The translations under genes and the position numbers were made by a program. A DNA stretch of 64,000 nucleotides, taken from the NCBI RefSeq assembly GCF_003729955.1, contig NZ_RJTX01000004.1:806001-870000 (forward strand). Reading direction: 5' to 3'. Below, in pieces: positions 1-10,210 of the stretch. The stretch is from Chryseobacterium daecheongense. GTDB taxonomy: Bacteria > Bacteroidota > Bacteroidia > Flavobacteriales > Weeksellaceae. Under the pieces are notes generated by a model that was not told where the DNA came from, searched no databases, and saw only the letters and a list, made by a program, of their open reading frames with translations. Within the stretch, counting starts at the first letter, position 1, and every line of letters begins with the position of its first letter.

Positions 1-969
1 TGGGCAGATGTAATGATTGTGGCTCCCTGTACAGCCAATACATTAGCTAAAATGGTACATGGAATGTGTGATAATCTGGTGATTGCCACTTACATGTCTG
101 CCAAATGTCCTGTTTTTATTGCTCCGGCAATGGATTTGGATATGTATCAGCATCCGTCTACCAAACAAAATCTTGAATTGGCGGAAGATTACGGGCACTT
201 CATCATTCCCGCAGAAAACGGGGAATTGGCAAGTGGTTTAATTGGGCAAGGGAGAATGGCGGAGCCGGAAACTATTGCTAAAGCAGTAGAAGATTTTTTT
301 AATTCAGGAAGTACAAATAAAAGTCTTGAAGGAAAAACTGTTTTAATTACAGCTGGGCCCACTTATGAAGCCATTGATCCCGTAAGGTTTATTGGGAATC
401 ATTCCTCTGGGAAAATGGGCTTTTCTCTGGCGGAAGAAGCGTCCAAAAGAGGAGCGAAAGTTATTTTGATTTCCGGGCCAAGCTCTCAGGTGATCAATGA
501 TCAAAATGTAGAACTTCACAGAGTGACTTCTGCAAAAGAAATGTTGGTAAAAGTATTTGAGTTCTATGAAAATGCAGATATTGCTATTGCCAGTGCTGCC
601 GTCGCAGATTATGCACCGAAAGAAGTAGCCAAAGAAAAAATTAAAAAGAATGATGACAGCTTAACTATTGAATTGGTTAAAAACCCCGATATCCTTAAAA
701 CGATGGGAGAGAAAAAATCTCACCAATTTTTGGTAGGATTTGCCTTGGAAACCCAGAATGAAGAAGAAAATGCCAAAGGAAAACTGGAAAAGAAAAACCT
801 GGATATGATTGTTCTGAATTCTCTCCGCGATGAAGGAGCCGGCTTTAAAAACGATACCAATAAAATAAAAATATTTACTAAGACGGAAAAAAAGGAGTTT
901 GACCTGAAATCTAAGGATGATGTGGCGAAGGATATCCTCAATTTTGTTGAAAGTCAGCTTTTAAAATAG
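1..969 (+). CDS. coaBC: Bifunctional CoaBC, 5' end outside window
   Basis: Phosphopantothenoylcysteine decarboxylase / phosphopantothenate-cysteine ligase, which makes 4'-phosphopantetheine for coenzyme A from phosphopantothenate, cysteine and CTP. The reading frame is open from base 1, so the N-terminus lies upstream; the first internal ATG at 13 is not the true start. The visible part begins inside the flavoprotein CoaC domain (APCTANTLAKM, then the PAMD motif near residue 38 of the visible frame). It continues through the CoaB domain with ITAGPTYEAIDPVRFIGNHS and a Lys-rich CTP-binding C-terminus (AAVADYAPKEVAKEKIKK). In this lineage coaBC commonly precedes the DUF4835 and recN genes seen here, but an inverted transporter gene intervenes. 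Recognition is secure. Confidence 0.95.
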   Translation, partial: WADVMIVAPCTANTLAKMVHGMCDNLVIATYMSAKCPVFIAPAMDLDMYQHPSTKQNLELAEDYGHFIIPAENGELASGLIGQGRMAEPETIAKAVEDFFNSGSTNKSLEGKTVLITAGPTYEAIDPVRFIGNHSSGKMGFSLAEEASKRGAKVILISGPSSQVINDQNVELHRVTSAKEMLVKVFEFYENADIAIASAAVADYAPKEVAKEKIKKNDDSLTIELVKNPDILKTMGEKKSHQFLVGFALETQNEEENAKGKLEKKNLDMIVLNSLRDEGAGFKNDTNKIKIFTKTEKKEFDLKSKDDVAKDILNFVESQLLK

Positions 970-1027
970 ATAAAGTGTTCAATTAATCACTTCATCAGCC
1001 AAATGCCTACTAGCAGTGGTGCTTTTG

Positions 1028-1804
1028 TCATACAATTCCAAGGGCCAATAAAACCGAAAAAATTAATAACATCACTCCAACGATTAGCTGTAAGGTCTTT
1101 ATTGTAATCTTTTTAAGAAGTCTGTTTCCTAATACCGCTCCTGCAAATGCAGAAAGGGTCGCTGAAATTAAAAGCGTGTAATCTATTTTATCGCCCACTT
1201 TTAAGATATCAGCCGAATAGACAGTTAGTCTTGAAATATCAATAAGAACAGCAATAACAACACCAGTTGCAATAAATGCCTCCTTTGTCAAATTAGCTCT
1301 TATCAAGAATGCGGTTCTTAAAGCTCCCTGATTTCCTGACAGCCCACCAAAAAAGCCACTCAACAAACCACCTAATGGGATGTATTTTTCGTCAAAGTCG
1401 AGTTTGACTAATTTCGGGACAATATCAAACAGAGAAAAGATAAATAGTAATATTGCAATAATCAGCTTTACTGGAGTTATGTAAAATATTTTGTCTGAGA
1501 TTGCATAAGTATAAAGAGGTGAGATGTTTACAATAAAAGTTAAAACATAAGCACCTAAAAATGCAGAAAGAATTGCAGGAAATCCAAACTTTAAAATAAT
1601 TTGTCGGTTGGCGTTTTTACCAATTAAGGTCAGTTTAAAAATATTGTTGAGAAAATGTACTACTGCTGTCAATGCGATGGCGAGATCAATAGGAAAGAAG
1701 ATGGCAAATACCGGAACTAATAAAGTTCCAAGTCCGAAACCTGAAAAAAATGTCAGTCCGGAACCGAGTAAGGCAAAAAGGCATATTATTATGTATTCAG
1801 TCAT
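1028..1804 (-). CDS. TSUP-family membrane transporter (TauE/SafE-like)
   Basis: Predicted 258-residue inner-membrane protein with about seven or eight hydrophobic segments and two internally similar halves, as in the sulfite exporter TauE/SafE (TSUP) family. The N-terminal GFGLGTLLVPVFA and the mid-protein GGLLSGFFGGLSGNQGALRT repeat-type motifs are family hallmarks. Family members move small anions such as sulfite or organosulfonates; the substrate here cannot be told. The gene points against coaBC and the DUF4835 gene and lies between them, so it forms its own transcription unit. The start is the ATG preceding TEYIIICLFALLG. Confidence 0.82.
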   Translation of the reverse strand: MTEYIIICLFALLGSGLTFFSGFGLGTLLVPVFAIFFPIDLAIALTAVVHFLNNIFKLTLIGKNANRQIILKFGFPAILSAFLGAYVLTFIVNISPLYTYAISDKIFYITPVKLIIAILLFIFSLFDIVPKLVKLDFDEKYIPLGGLLSGFFGGLSGNQGALRTAFLIRANLTKEAFIATGVVIAVLIDISRLTVYSADILKVGDKIDYTLLISATLSAFAGAVLGNRLLKKITIKTLQLIVGVMLLIFSVLLALGIV

Positions 1805-2031
1805 TTCTGTAACGTCTTAGCAATTACTTGCTATAAACTCCAAATTTAGCAATAATGTTGATATGGAGAGCATCCACCTTCATTACGTCAAATCCTTGTA
1901 GTGGCAGGTCCTTTAAATTTACTATAATACTTTTTGCTTTTAATTTAGTTCTGGTTTAGATTAATTCTGAATTTCTATCGTATACTAAGAATAATTTTAA
2001 TAAATTTCCGTTCTCAATTTTTACTAACAGA

Positions 2032-2934
2032 ATGAAAAAGATCATAAGCTTATTTTTACTGCTTTTCTTATATAACATCAGCTTTTCCCAAGAAATCTTG
2101 GCCACAGTGCAGGTGAATGCTCAGCAATTGGGAGGAAGTAACCAGCAGGCTTACAAAGCGTTGGAGAAAAGTCTTAGAGACTTTATCAACAATACAAGCT
2201 GGACCGGGAAAAAACTACAGAATTTCGAAAAAGTAAAGTCAAACTTTGCTATCGTCATTTCAGAAAGAGACGGAAATAGGTTTAAAGGAAGCATTGTAGT
2301 TCAGGCGGTCCGTCCGGTATACAATACTACCTATGAATCTCCGCTTCTAAATCTTCAGGACACCAAATTCGGATTTGAATACGTGGAAAATGAAAATCTG
2401 ATCTTCAATGAAAGACAATTTTCAGGGAAAAACTTAATTGATGTCATCAGTTTTTATGTTTATCTGATATTAGGATATGATGCAGACAGTTTCCAGTCTA
2501 TGGCGGGATCACAATGGTTTTCCAAAGCACAGCAGATCGCCCAGAATGCTCAGAACAGAGGATATGAAGGATGGGGGCAGATCAATGAGCCAAGAAGCCG
2601 TGCTATATTGATCGGAGAAATTCTAAACCCTAATTTAAGTCAGCTTCGTTCTACTATTTATACATACCACAGAGCAGGATTGGATAATTTATTCAACCAG
2701 GATCAGACTGCGGCTAAAAAGATCATTTTCAATGCCCTAATGCAGCTGAAAATGTATGAAAATTCCTTCCAGCAGAATTATTTCTTCAATCTTTTCATGG
2801 ATAATAAAAGTGATGAGATCTTCAATATCTTCAATACAGGAAATAATGGCGGAATTGTACTCAATGACCTGAAGCAGCTTATGATTATGTTTTCCCCTAA
2901 GAATACTGAATCCAAATGGAATAAGTGGAAATAA
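2032..2934 (+). CDS. DUF4835 family exported protein
   Basis: Conserved Bacteroidota protein of 300 residues with a Sec signal peptide (MKKIISLFLLLFLYNISFS, cleavage expected just before QEI). The rest looks globular and soluble, with no further membrane span. The C-terminal part (YTYHRAGLDNLF...IFFNL...PKNTESKWNKW) is the best-conserved stretch of DUF4835 as I know it. No biochemical role is established. It sits in its usual neighbourhood of coaBC and recN and ends about 80 bases before recN. Function unknown; export to the periplasm or outer envelope is inferred from the signal peptide. Confidence 0.8.
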   Translation: MKKIISLFLLLFLYNISFSQEILATVQVNAQQLGGSNQQAYKALEKSLRDFINNTSWTGKKLQNFEKVKSNFAIVISERDGNRFKGSIVVQAVRPVYNTTYESPLLNLQDTKFGFEYVENENLIFNERQFSGKNLIDVISFYVYLILGYDADSFQSMAGSQWFSKAQQIAQNAQNRGYEGWGQINEPRSRAILIGEILNPNLSQLRSTIYTYHRAGLDNLFNQDQTAAKKIIFNALMQLKMYENSFQQNYFFNLFMDNKSDEIFNIFNTGNNGGIVLNDLKQLMIMFSPKNTESKWNKWK

Positions 2935-2955
2935 CAAAAGCTTCATTTCCTTCTA

Positions 2956-2986
2956 TTGAATTCTGAATTCTAAAGTTCTATATTTG
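2956..2986 (+). promoter_or_regulatory. Promoter for recN
   Basis: TTG at 2956-2958, 20 bases, then TATATTTG at 2979-2986: a full match to the Bacteroidota primary-sigma consensus TTG-N17-23-TAnnTTTG. It lies 29 bases before the recN ATG. Confidence 0.75.
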
Positions 2987-3015
2987 CAGTACCTAACGTA
3001 ATCTGCTACTGATTC

Positions 3016-4665
3016 ATGCTTTCGAGAATTTACATTAAAAATTTTGCCCTGATTGATACACTGGAAGTATCATTACACAACGGTTTACAGGTCATAACCG
3101 GTGAAACGGGAGCAGGTAAATCCATTATTTTAGGTGCTTTACGACTTATTTTAGGCGAAAGAGCGGATGTGAAATCTATTTCCATTGCTGAAGAGAAAAG
3201 TATTGTGGAAACGGAATTTGCACTCAATAACCAGTTCAAAAAATTCTTTATTGAGAATGACCTGGATTATGAGCATCAGACGATTATCCGCAGAGAAATC
3301 CTTCCTTCAGGGAAATCCAGAGCTTTTATCAATGATGTTCCGGTAACATTGGATGTATTAAAAGAGCTTTCATCCCAGCTTATTGACATCCATTCCCAAT
3401 TTGAAACTTCTAATCTTTTTACTTCCGAATATCAGTTTAAAATTATTGACGGGCTTTCAGGCAATAAAAAAATCATAGAAGACTATCAGTATGAGTTTTC
3501 TGAATTTCAAAGCCTCAAAACACAGCTTAAAAGATTACAAACCCAGCTTTCTGAAAATACCAAGGAAAGTGATTATAAACAATTCTTATTAAATGAGCTG
3601 GAAGAATTGAAATTGGATGATGTAGATTATGAGGATTTGCAAAATCAGCTTTCTATTCAGGAAAATGCGGAAATGATTTCCGAGAACCTTGGTCAGATTT
3701 TATCCCGTTTCCATCAGGAAGAAATCGGGATCCTGTCATTTTTTAATGAAGCGAAAAATAAACTTTCTAAAATTTCCGAAGTTTCGTCCGGTTTTTCTGA
3801 ACTGGATGAGAGAATGGAAACTTCTTTTGTAGAGTTGAAAGATATTATTGCCGAGCTTGAAAACGAATCGGAAAAAATTGAAATCAATCCGGAAACTTTA
3901 GCTGTATTATCCGATCTCAACAATAAAATCAATGCCTTGTTTCTGAAACATAATGTTTCAGACCTTAGTGAACTGAAAGAAATCAGAGACCAGTTAGCAG
4001 GAGAACAAAAAGGGGCTTCCGAGCTTGAAGGCTTAATAAATGAAATCGAAGAGAATATTGCTAAAAAAGATAAAAATCTTCAGGCTTTAGCCGAAAAATT
4101 ATCCAAAAACAGGAAAAAAAGCATTCCGGATTTCATTAAAAAAGCAGAAGGACTTCTTAAAAAACTAGGTCTTGAAAAAGCCAGAGTAGATATTGATTTA
4201 CAACCTGTCACAGAATTCAATTCATTTGGGAAAGAAAACATTCAGCTTTTATTCCAGGCGAATTCCGGGTTTCCGTTAAAACCTATTCAAACCGCTATTT
4301 CGGGTGGAGAAAGATCGAGAGTAATGTTGGCGGTGAAAAAAATCATTGCGGAAAATGATGAGCTTCCAACACTTATTTTAGATGAGATTGATACCGGAGT
4401 TTCCGGAAAAGTAGCAGAAGAGATCGGAAATCTGATGCGTGAAATGTCTGCCGATATGCAGCTTATCGTGATTTCTCACTTAGCTCAGGTTGCAGCAAAA
4501 GGAAATAATAACTATAAAGTGGTAAAACAGGATATTTCCGGGAAAACGCAATCTACCATCATTCCTCTAAGTGAAGAAGAAAAACTCAACGAAATTGCCC
4601 AATTGCTTTCCGGAAGTAAGATTACAGAAGCTGCTTTGGCACAGGCGAAAGAATTAATTGGATAA
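3016..4665 (+). CDS. recN: DNA repair protein RecN
   Basis: SMC-like ATPase of 549 residues that acts at DNA double-strand breaks. The N-terminal half-ATPase carries Walker A GETGAGKS near residue 33. Long coiled-coil segments fill roughly residues 150-380 (rich in Glu, Lys, Leu and Gln). The C-terminal half-ATPase has the SGGERSR signature followed by Walker B LILDEIDTGVSG. Length matches the family. A consensus promoter stands just upstream. The following DUF5687 gene starts about 50 bases downstream and may be partly cotranscribed. Confidence 0.97.
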   Translation: MLSRIYIKNFALIDTLEVSLHNGLQVITGETGAGKSIILGALRLILGERADVKSISIAEEKSIVETEFALNNQFKKFFIENDLDYEHQTIIRREILPSGKSRAFINDVPVTLDVLKELSSQLIDIHSQFETSNLFTSEYQFKIIDGLSGNKKIIEDYQYEFSEFQSLKTQLKRLQTQLSENTKESDYKQFLLNELEELKLDDVDYEDLQNQLSIQENAEMISENLGQILSRFHQEEIGILSFFNEAKNKLSKISEVSSGFSELDERMETSFVELKDIIAELENESEKIEINPETLAVLSDLNNKINALFLKHNVSDLSELKEIRDQLAGEQKGASELEGLINEIEENIAKKDKNLQALAEKLSKNRKKSIPDFIKKAEGLLKKLGLEKARVDIDLQPVTEFNSFGKENIQLLFQANSGFPLKPIQTAISGGERSRVMLAVKKIIAENDELPTLILDEIDTGVSGKVAEEIGNLMREMSADMQLIVISHLAQVAAKGNNNYKVVKQDISGKTQSTIIPLSEEEKLNEIAQLLSGSKITEAALAQAKELIG

Positions 4666-4714
4666 AAACTGTAACATATTTTGCATTACATTTACTAATG
4701 TAAAAAAGTAAACT

Positions 4715-6181
4715 ATGTTTTTTAAGTTCCTCAGATTAGAAATAAAAAGTTTTTTTCGTGGTTCTTCAGTAGGAATTAATCTTGCCATGAAAATTCTCCG
4801 GTTTATGGGGATTTTTTATTTCATTGCATGTTTAGTGGCTGGAGCATTCGGGGCCTTTTATTACGTGCAGGAAGAAATGCACACAGACCCTTTGAAAATT
4901 GTTTCCAGGTTTTTAATCATTGCATGGGTTCTGGATCTTGTCTTTAAATACCTTTGGCAGGAAATGCCTACTCAGAATATTAAGCCTTTTCTGACGCTGA
5001 ATGTTTCCAAAAAAACATTGGTCAATTATATGCTGGTCAAAACATTCTTATCGGCTTTCAGCTGGCTGAATTCTTTCTTTTTGATCACTTTCGCAGGCAT
5101 TTGTTTATTCAATGGCTATGGAGTGTTAGGAACCTTTACATGGCTGGTAGGAGCTTCGTTACTCTTTTATCTCAACAATTTTATTAATATCCTTTTTAAC
5201 GACAAAGAAACCATTGCCATTGTAGTGGGAAGTATTTTTACGGTATTGGGAATTCTTACCTATTATAATATTATTCCGTTATTATCATACTCGGAAAAAT
5301 TCTTTTATAACTTTTATGAGAGACCTTATTTTGCGGTGCTATCCATCATACTGTTTTTAGGATTGTGGAGAATATGTTTCAGGCATGTGTACCAGGAATT
5401 TTATCTTGATCAGGGGCTTGAAGCTAAGAAAACCGTAGGTAAAACAGAGAATATAGCTTTTTTAAATAAATATGGTGTATTGGGAAGCTTTATTAATAAC
5501 GACGTTAAAATGCTGAGAAGGAATAAGGTTACCAAAGGTGTTTTACTGGGAAGCTTTCTGTTCATTTTTTACGGATTGCTGATTTTTACGTCTCCTATAT
5601 ATAAAACGTCTTATATGATGATGTTCATGGGATTGTTTGTTACCGGAGGTTTTCAGTTTATGTTCGGGCAAAGGGTTCCGTCTTTCGATAGTTCGTATTA
5701 CCCTTTGATGATGACGCTGAATGTTCCCTACAAGGAATATTTGAAAGCAAAATGGTGGTTGATGAATATCATAACTGCCGTATCCATTGTTGTGGCTTTG
5801 TTTTATGTATATTTCGGATGGGAATTGTATGTTACTTTTTTTGCGGCCGGGCTTTATAATATAGGAGTGAATTCACAGTTTACCCTTTGGTCCGGAGCTT
5901 TCAATAAAACCCAGATCGATCTGAATTCCAAAGAAAAAAGAATAGGACAGAAAAACAGTTTCAGCATGAAAGCACTTTTGTTATTAATTCCTAAAATGCT
6001 ATTGCCGATGGCTGTTTTCGGGATAACAAAATATTTCTTCGGAATGACTGGAGGAGTGGTAAGTATCGCTATTTTAGGCTTGATCGGATTCTTATTCCGG
6101 GAAAAAATCTTTGATATTATCGTAAAACAATATAAAGCAGAGAAGTACAGTACTTTAGATGCATTCAAATCTAATAAATAA
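4715..6181 (+). CDS. DUF5687 family ABC-type membrane protein
   Basis: A 488-residue multi-span membrane protein with around ten to twelve hydrophobic segments. It fits the DUF5687 family of Bacteroidota, which behaves as an ABC-2-like permease. Only four bases separate its stop from the ATG of an ABC ATPase gene, so the two very likely form one exporter. The N-terminal cytoplasmic motif FLRLEIKSFFRG and a central pair of charged loops are visible. Substrate unknown. Confidence 0.78.
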   Translation: MFFKFLRLEIKSFFRGSSVGINLAMKILRFMGIFYFIACLVAGAFGAFYYVQEEMHTDPLKIVSRFLIIAWVLDLVFKYLWQEMPTQNIKPFLTLNVSKKTLVNYMLVKTFLSAFSWLNSFFLITFAGICLFNGYGVLGTFTWLVGASLLFYLNNFINILFNDKETIAIVVGSIFTVLGILTYYNIIPLLSYSEKFFYNFYERPYFAVLSIILFLGLWRICFRHVYQEFYLDQGLEAKKTVGKTENIAFLNKYGVLGSFINNDVKMLRRNKVTKGVLLGSFLFIFYGLLIFTSPIYKTSYMMMFMGLFVTGGFQFMFGQRVPSFDSSYYPLMMTLNVPYKEYLKAKWWLMNIITAVSIVVALFYVYFGWELYVTFFAAGLYNIGVNSQFTLWSGAFNKTQIDLNSKEKRIGQKNSFSMKALLLLIPKMLLPMAVFGITKYFFGMTGGVVSIAILGLIGFLFREKIFDIIVKQYKAEKYSTLDAFKSNK

Positions 6182-6185
6182 TACA

Positions 6186-6902
6186 ATGATCACTATAAAT
6201 AATCTATCCAAAACTTACGGAACGGCTACTGTTCTTAATATTGAACACCTTGAAATTCCAAACGGAGAAACTTTCGGGCTGGTTGGGAATAATGGCGCTG
6301 GAAAAACAACCCTTTTCAGTCTAATGCTTGATCTTATCCAGGCAACCACGGGGTCAGTAAGCATAGACGGAATAAAAGTCAGTGAATCGGAAGCATGGAA
6401 AAGTAAAGTTTCTGCCTTTGTAGATGATACTTTCCTGATCGGGTATCTCACTCCGGAAGAATATTTTTATTTCATCGGAGAGCTGAGAGGCCAAAACAAA
6501 GCAACAGTGGATGAATTTCTGAAACAGTTTCATGATCTGTTCAATGGAGAAATATTAAACTCCGGAAAATATGTTCGTGATTTATCAAAAGGAAACCAGA
6601 AAAAAGTAGGGATTGTTGGGGCAATCATTGGAAACCCTGAAATTATTATCCTGGATGAGCCATTTGCCAATCTCGACCCTTCCACACAAATCAAACTGAA
6701 AAACCTGATTAAAGAATTATCTAAACAGGATGGAGTTACATTCCTGATTTCCAGTCACGATTTATCCCATACGACGGAAGTTTGTAACAGAATTGTCGTA
6801 GTGAATAAAGGACTGCTGGTAAAAGACATCCAAACCAATCCGGAAACATTACGTGAACTTGAACAGTATTTTGCAGATCAGGTTTCTGTTTCTGCGGTTT
6901 AG
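6186..6902 (+). CDS. ABC transporter ATP-binding protein
   Basis: ATPase of 238 residues that should power the DUF5687 permease encoded just upstream. Visible motifs: Walker A GNNGAGKTT near residue 35, signature LSKGNQKKVG, Walker B IIILDEPFANLDP, and the switch histidine in SSHDLSHT. The signature is the degenerate LSxGxxKK form common in ABC-2 exporters. I chose the ATG at 6186 because MITINNLSKTYG is the normal domain start; an upstream ATG at 6159 would overlap the permease end. A strong convergent terminator follows. Confidence 0.9.
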   Translation: MITINNLSKTYGTATVLNIEHLEIPNGETFGLVGNNGAGKTTLFSLMLDLIQATTGSVSIDGIKVSESEAWKSKVSAFVDDTFLIGYLTPEEYFYFIGELRGQNKATVDEFLKQFHDLFNGEILNSGKYVRDLSKGNQKKVGIVGAIIGNPEIIILDEPFANLDPSTQIKLKNLIKELSKQDGVTFLISSHDLSHTTEVCNRIVVVNKGLLVKDIQTNPETLRELEQYFADQVSVSAV

Positions 6903-6915
6903 GTAAACACCCAAT

Positions 6916-6945
6916 AAAATCCCCGGAATTTTTCCGGGGATTTTT
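6916..6945. terminator. Bidirectional terminator between ABC ATPase and fumC
   Basis: Perfect GC-rich hairpin AATCCCCGGAA / TTCCGGGGATT with A- and T-tracts on either side, placed between two convergent genes. Confidence 0.9.
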
Positions 6946-6975
6946 CTAACATTTAATCTATAATTACTAAAATCA

Positions 6976-8370
6976 TTATTTCAAGCTTCCCACCATATTT
7001 TCAGGCTTTACCCATTCATCAAACTGTTCAGCCGTCAATAACCCAAGATTAATGGCCTCTTCTTTTAAGGTAGTTCCGTTTTTATGAGCTGTTTTGGCGA
7101 TTTTTGCCGCGTTTTCATAGCCGATATGGGTATTCAAAGCAGTTACAAGCATTAAAGACTTATCTACCAATTCTTTGATTCTTTCATGATTAGGTTCAAT
7201 TCCAACAGCACAATGATCATTGAACGAAATGCAGGCATCAGCAATTAACTGTGCAGATTGTAAAAAATTATAGGCCATTACAGGCTTAAAAACATTCAGT
7301 TCATAATTCCCCTGAGTTCCTGCAAAAGAAATGGTAGTATCATTACCTAACACCTGTGCACAAACCATAGTCATAGCTTCATTTTGAGTTGGATTTACCT
7401 TTCCTGGCATAATCGATGATCCCGGTTCGTTCTCCGGAATATAAATTTCCCCGATTCCGGAACGAGGTCCTGAAGCCAGTAATCTGATATCCTGTGCAAT
7501 TTTGAACAGTGAAACAGCCAATTGCTTAAGAGCTCCATGAGATTCAACAATAGCGTCATGTGCCGCCAAAGCTTCAAACTTGTTTTCAGCTGTGATGAAG
7601 GGAAGATTAGTGAATTTGGCTATATATTCAGCTACTTTCAAGTCATAGCCTTTTGGAGTATTCAAGCCAGTTCCTACTGCCGTTCCTCCTAATGCAAGCT
7701 CTGAAAGATGAGGTAGTGTATTTTTTAGAGCTCTCAATCCGAACTCCAATTGAGCTACATAACCAGAAAATTCTTGTCCTAATGTTAAAGGAGTCGCGTC
7801 CATTAAGTGTGTTCTGCCGATTTTTACGATGTCCTTAAATGCATTAGCTTTTTCTGCTAAAGTATTTTTTAATTTTTCAACAGCAGGAATCGTTACTTCT
7901 ACTACCTTTTTATAAGCAGCGATGTGCATGGCCGTCGGATAGGTATCGTTGGAAGATTGAGACTTATTTACATCATCATTCGGGTGAACTTCAGACTGTT
8001 CTCCTAAAACGCCACCATTATTCACATGTGCTTTGTTAGAAATAACTTCATTCACATTCATATTCGACTGTGTTCCTGATCCTGTTTGCCAAATCACTAA
8101 TGGAAATTGATCGTTCAATTTACCTTCAAGGATTTCGTCACATACTTTGGCAATCATATCTCTTTTTTCAGCAGGAAGAACACCTAAATCAGTATTGGTA
8201 TAAGCCGCCGCTTTTTTTAAAAACGCAAATGCTTCGATGATTTCGTGCGGCATAGAGCCTTCCGGACCAATCTTGAAATTGTTTCTTGAGCGTTCCGTTT
8301 GTGCACCCCAGAACTTATCAGCAGGAACCTGCACCTCTCCCATGGTGTCTTTTTCTATTCTGTAATTCAT
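6976..8370 (-). CDS. fumC: Class II fumarate hydratase
   Basis: Iron-independent fumarase of 464 residues that interconverts fumarate and malate in the citric acid cycle. The superfamily signature [16 protein letters not shown] is present in the C-terminal third. [14 protein letters not shown] and [14 protein letters not shown] form the active-site regions. The start is the ATG at 8370 ([16 protein letters not shown]), typical for FumC; an upstream in-frame start would add 27 residues unlike the family. It is divergent from a class I, iron-sulfur fumarase gene 138 bases away, so both unrelated fumarase types are encoded side by side. Confidence 0.97.
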   Translation of the reverse strand: MNYRIEKDTMGEVQVPADKFWGAQTERSRNNFKIGPEGSMPHEIIEAFAFLKKAAAYTNTDLGVLPAEKRDMIAKVCDEILEGKLNDQFPLVIWQTGSGTQSNMNVNEVISNKAHVNNGGVLGEQSEVHPNDDVNKSQSSNDTYPTAMHIAAYKKVVEVTIPAVEKLKNTLAEKANAFKDIVKIGRTHLMDATPLTLGQEFSGYVAQLEFGLRALKNTLPHLSELALGGTAVGTGLNTPKGYDLKVAEYIAKFTNLPFITAENKFEALAAHDAIVESHGALKQLAVSLFKIAQDIRLLASGPRSGIGEIYIPENEPGSSIMPGKVNPTQNEAMTMVCAQVLGNDTTISFAGTQGNYELNVFKPVMAYNFLQSAQLIADACISFNDHCAVGIEPNHERIKELVDKSLMLVTALNTHIGYENAAKIAKTAHKNGTTLKEEAINLGLLTAEQFDEWVKPENMVGSLK

Positions 8371-8482
8371 TGTGATTGAAATTTTTATAAAGTTACTCAT
8401 AACATGAAAACCTTGCAATTTATAATCATTATAAATATCAATGTAAGTCACTGATTTTACTCATGTTTTTTTATGTATGTTT

Positions 8483-8490
8483 TATTTTTG
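8483..8490 (+). promoter_or_regulatory. -7 box upstream of class I fumarase
   Basis: TATTTTTG matches TAnnTTTG and lies 18 bases before the ATG at 8509. No clear TTG is seen at the -33 position. Confidence 0.55.
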
Positions 8491-8508
8491 CACCAATAAA
8501 AAATTGAA

Positions 8509-10116
8509 ATGGAATTTAGATATCAGGATCCGTATCCGATTCAGAAAGATGATACGGTGTATAAGAAACTTACATCAGATTACGTAAAAGTTGAGAAACT
8601 GGGAGACAGGGAAATTTTAACTGTAGATCCGAAAGGTCTTGAGCTATTGGCCGAAGAAGCTATGGCAGACGTTTCTTTTATGCTTCGTTCTTCTCACCTG
8701 GAAAGCCTTAGAAGAATTATTGATGATCCTGAAGCTACAGATAATGACAGATTCGTTGCCTATAATTTGTTACAGAATGCTGCAGTGGCTGCAGAAGGCG
8801 CTTTACCTTCTTGTCAGGATACGGGAACAGCTATTGTAATGGGAAAAAAAGGAGAGAATGTATATACAGGAGTTGATGATGGAGAGTATTTAAGCAAAGG
8901 AATCTATAATACCTATCAAAAAAGAAACTTAAGATATTCTCAGGTAGTTCCCTTAACGATGTTTGATGAAAAAAACTCAGGATCAAACCTTCCTGCGCAA
9001 ATCGATATTTATGCTAAAAAAGGGGATTATTACGAGTTTTTATTTTTGACAAAAGGAGGAGGTTCTGCCAATAAAACATTCCTTTACCAAAAGACGAAAT
9101 CTTTATTGAACGAAAAATCCCTTGAAGAATTTATCAAAGAAAAGATTTCAGATTTAGGGACGGCGGCTTGCCCGCCGTACCACTTAGCACTGGTTATTGG
9201 GGGAACTTCTGCTGAAGCCAATTTGGCGGCGGTGAAAAAAGCGTCTGCTAAATATTATGATCATCTTCCTACTGAAGGAAATGAAGCAGGACAAGCCTTC
9301 AGAGATTTGGAATGGGAAGCTAAAGTGCAGAAAATTTGCCAGGAAAGTGCTATTGGAGCGCAGTTCGGAGGTAAATATCTTACTCATGACGTAAGAGTGA
9401 TCAGACTCCCTCGTCACGCGGCTTCTTGCCCTGTCGGAATGGGAGTTTCCTGTTCTGCAGACAGAAATATCAAAGGTAAAATTACAAAAGAAGGAATTTT
9501 CCTTGAGCAGTTGGAACAAAACCCCAAAAGATTTTTACCGGATACTCCGCCGCACCTGGAAGAAGCCGTTGAGATTGATTTGAACAAACCAATGCCTGAA
9601 ATTCTGGCGGAGCTTTCCAAATATCCAATCAAAACAAGATTAAAGCTAAATGGAACTTTAATTGTTGCCAGAGATATTGCCCACGCAAAAATCAAAGAAA
9701 TTCTTGACAGTGGAAAACCAATGCCGGAATATTTCAAAAACCATCCGATTTATTACGCCGGACCTGCTAAAACTCCGGAAGGAATGGCTTCAGGAAGTTT
9801 TGGGCCTACAACTGCGGGAAGAATGGATGTATATGTAGATGAATTCCAAAGCCATGGCGGAAGTATGATCATGTTGGCAAAAGGAAACAGAAGCAAAGAT
9901 GTGACGAATGCATGCAACAAATACGGAGGATTCTATTTAGGATCTATTGGTGGGCCTGCTGCTATTTTGGCAAAAGATAATATCGTATCCGTAGATGTGG
10001 TAGACTTCCCTGAGTTAGGAATGGAAGCCGTAAGAAAAATTGAAGTGAAGGACTTCCCTGCATTTATCATCACCGATGATAAAGGAAACGATTTCTTTGC
10101 AGATCTTGCTCACTAA
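8509..10116 (+). CDS. Class I fumarate hydratase ([4Fe-4S] type)
   Basis: Iron-sulfur fumarase of 535 residues, full length for the single-chain FumA/FumB type. Candidate cluster cysteines stand in [21 protein letters not shown] and the [16 protein letters not shown] region. The C-terminal beta domain is marked by GPTTAGRMD and [11 protein letters not shown]. It catalyses the same reaction as the divergent fumC but is unrelated in fold and oxygen-sensitive. Keeping both would allow fumarase activity under iron limitation or oxidative stress; that regulatory reading is inference. A close relative such as another class I hydro-lyase is possible but less likely. Confidence 0.92.
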   Translation: MEFRYQDPYPIQKDDTVYKKLTSDYVKVEKLGDREILTVDPKGLELLAEEAMADVSFMLRSSHLESLRRIIDDPEATDNDRFVAYNLLQNAAVAAEGALPSCQDTGTAIVMGKKGENVYTGVDDGEYLSKGIYNTYQKRNLRYSQVVPLTMFDEKNSGSNLPAQIDIYAKKGDYYEFLFLTKGGGSANKTFLYQKTKSLLNEKSLEEFIKEKISDLGTAACPPYHLALVIGGTSAEANLAAVKKASAKYYDHLPTEGNEAGQAFRDLEWEAKVQKICQESAIGAQFGGKYLTHDVRVIRLPRHAASCPVGMGVSCSADRNIKGKITKEGIFLEQLEQNPKRFLPDTPPHLEEAVEIDLNKPMPEILAELSKYPIKTRLKLNGTLIVARDIAHAKIKEILDSGKPMPEYFKNHPIYYAGPAKTPEGMASGSFGPTTAGRMDVYVDEFQSHGGSMIMLAKGNRSKDVTNACNKYGGFYLGSIGGPAAILAKDNIVSVDVVDFPELGMEAVRKIEVKDFPAFIITDDKGNDFFADLAH

Positions 10117-10160
10117 TTAGTTTAAAATCAAAATAAATTAAAAAATAGGGCTTCTATCTT

Positions 10161-10191
10161 TTGTGTGAAAAGGAAAAAAGTTCTATTTTTG
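10161..10191 (+). promoter_or_regulatory. Promoter for small membrane protein gene
   Basis: TTG at 10161-10163, 20 bases, then TATTTTTG at 10184-10191; the ATG follows 19 bases later. Full match to the Bacteroidota consensus. Confidence 0.75.
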
Positions 10192-10210
10192 CCTAAAATC
10201 TTTAAGAAAA

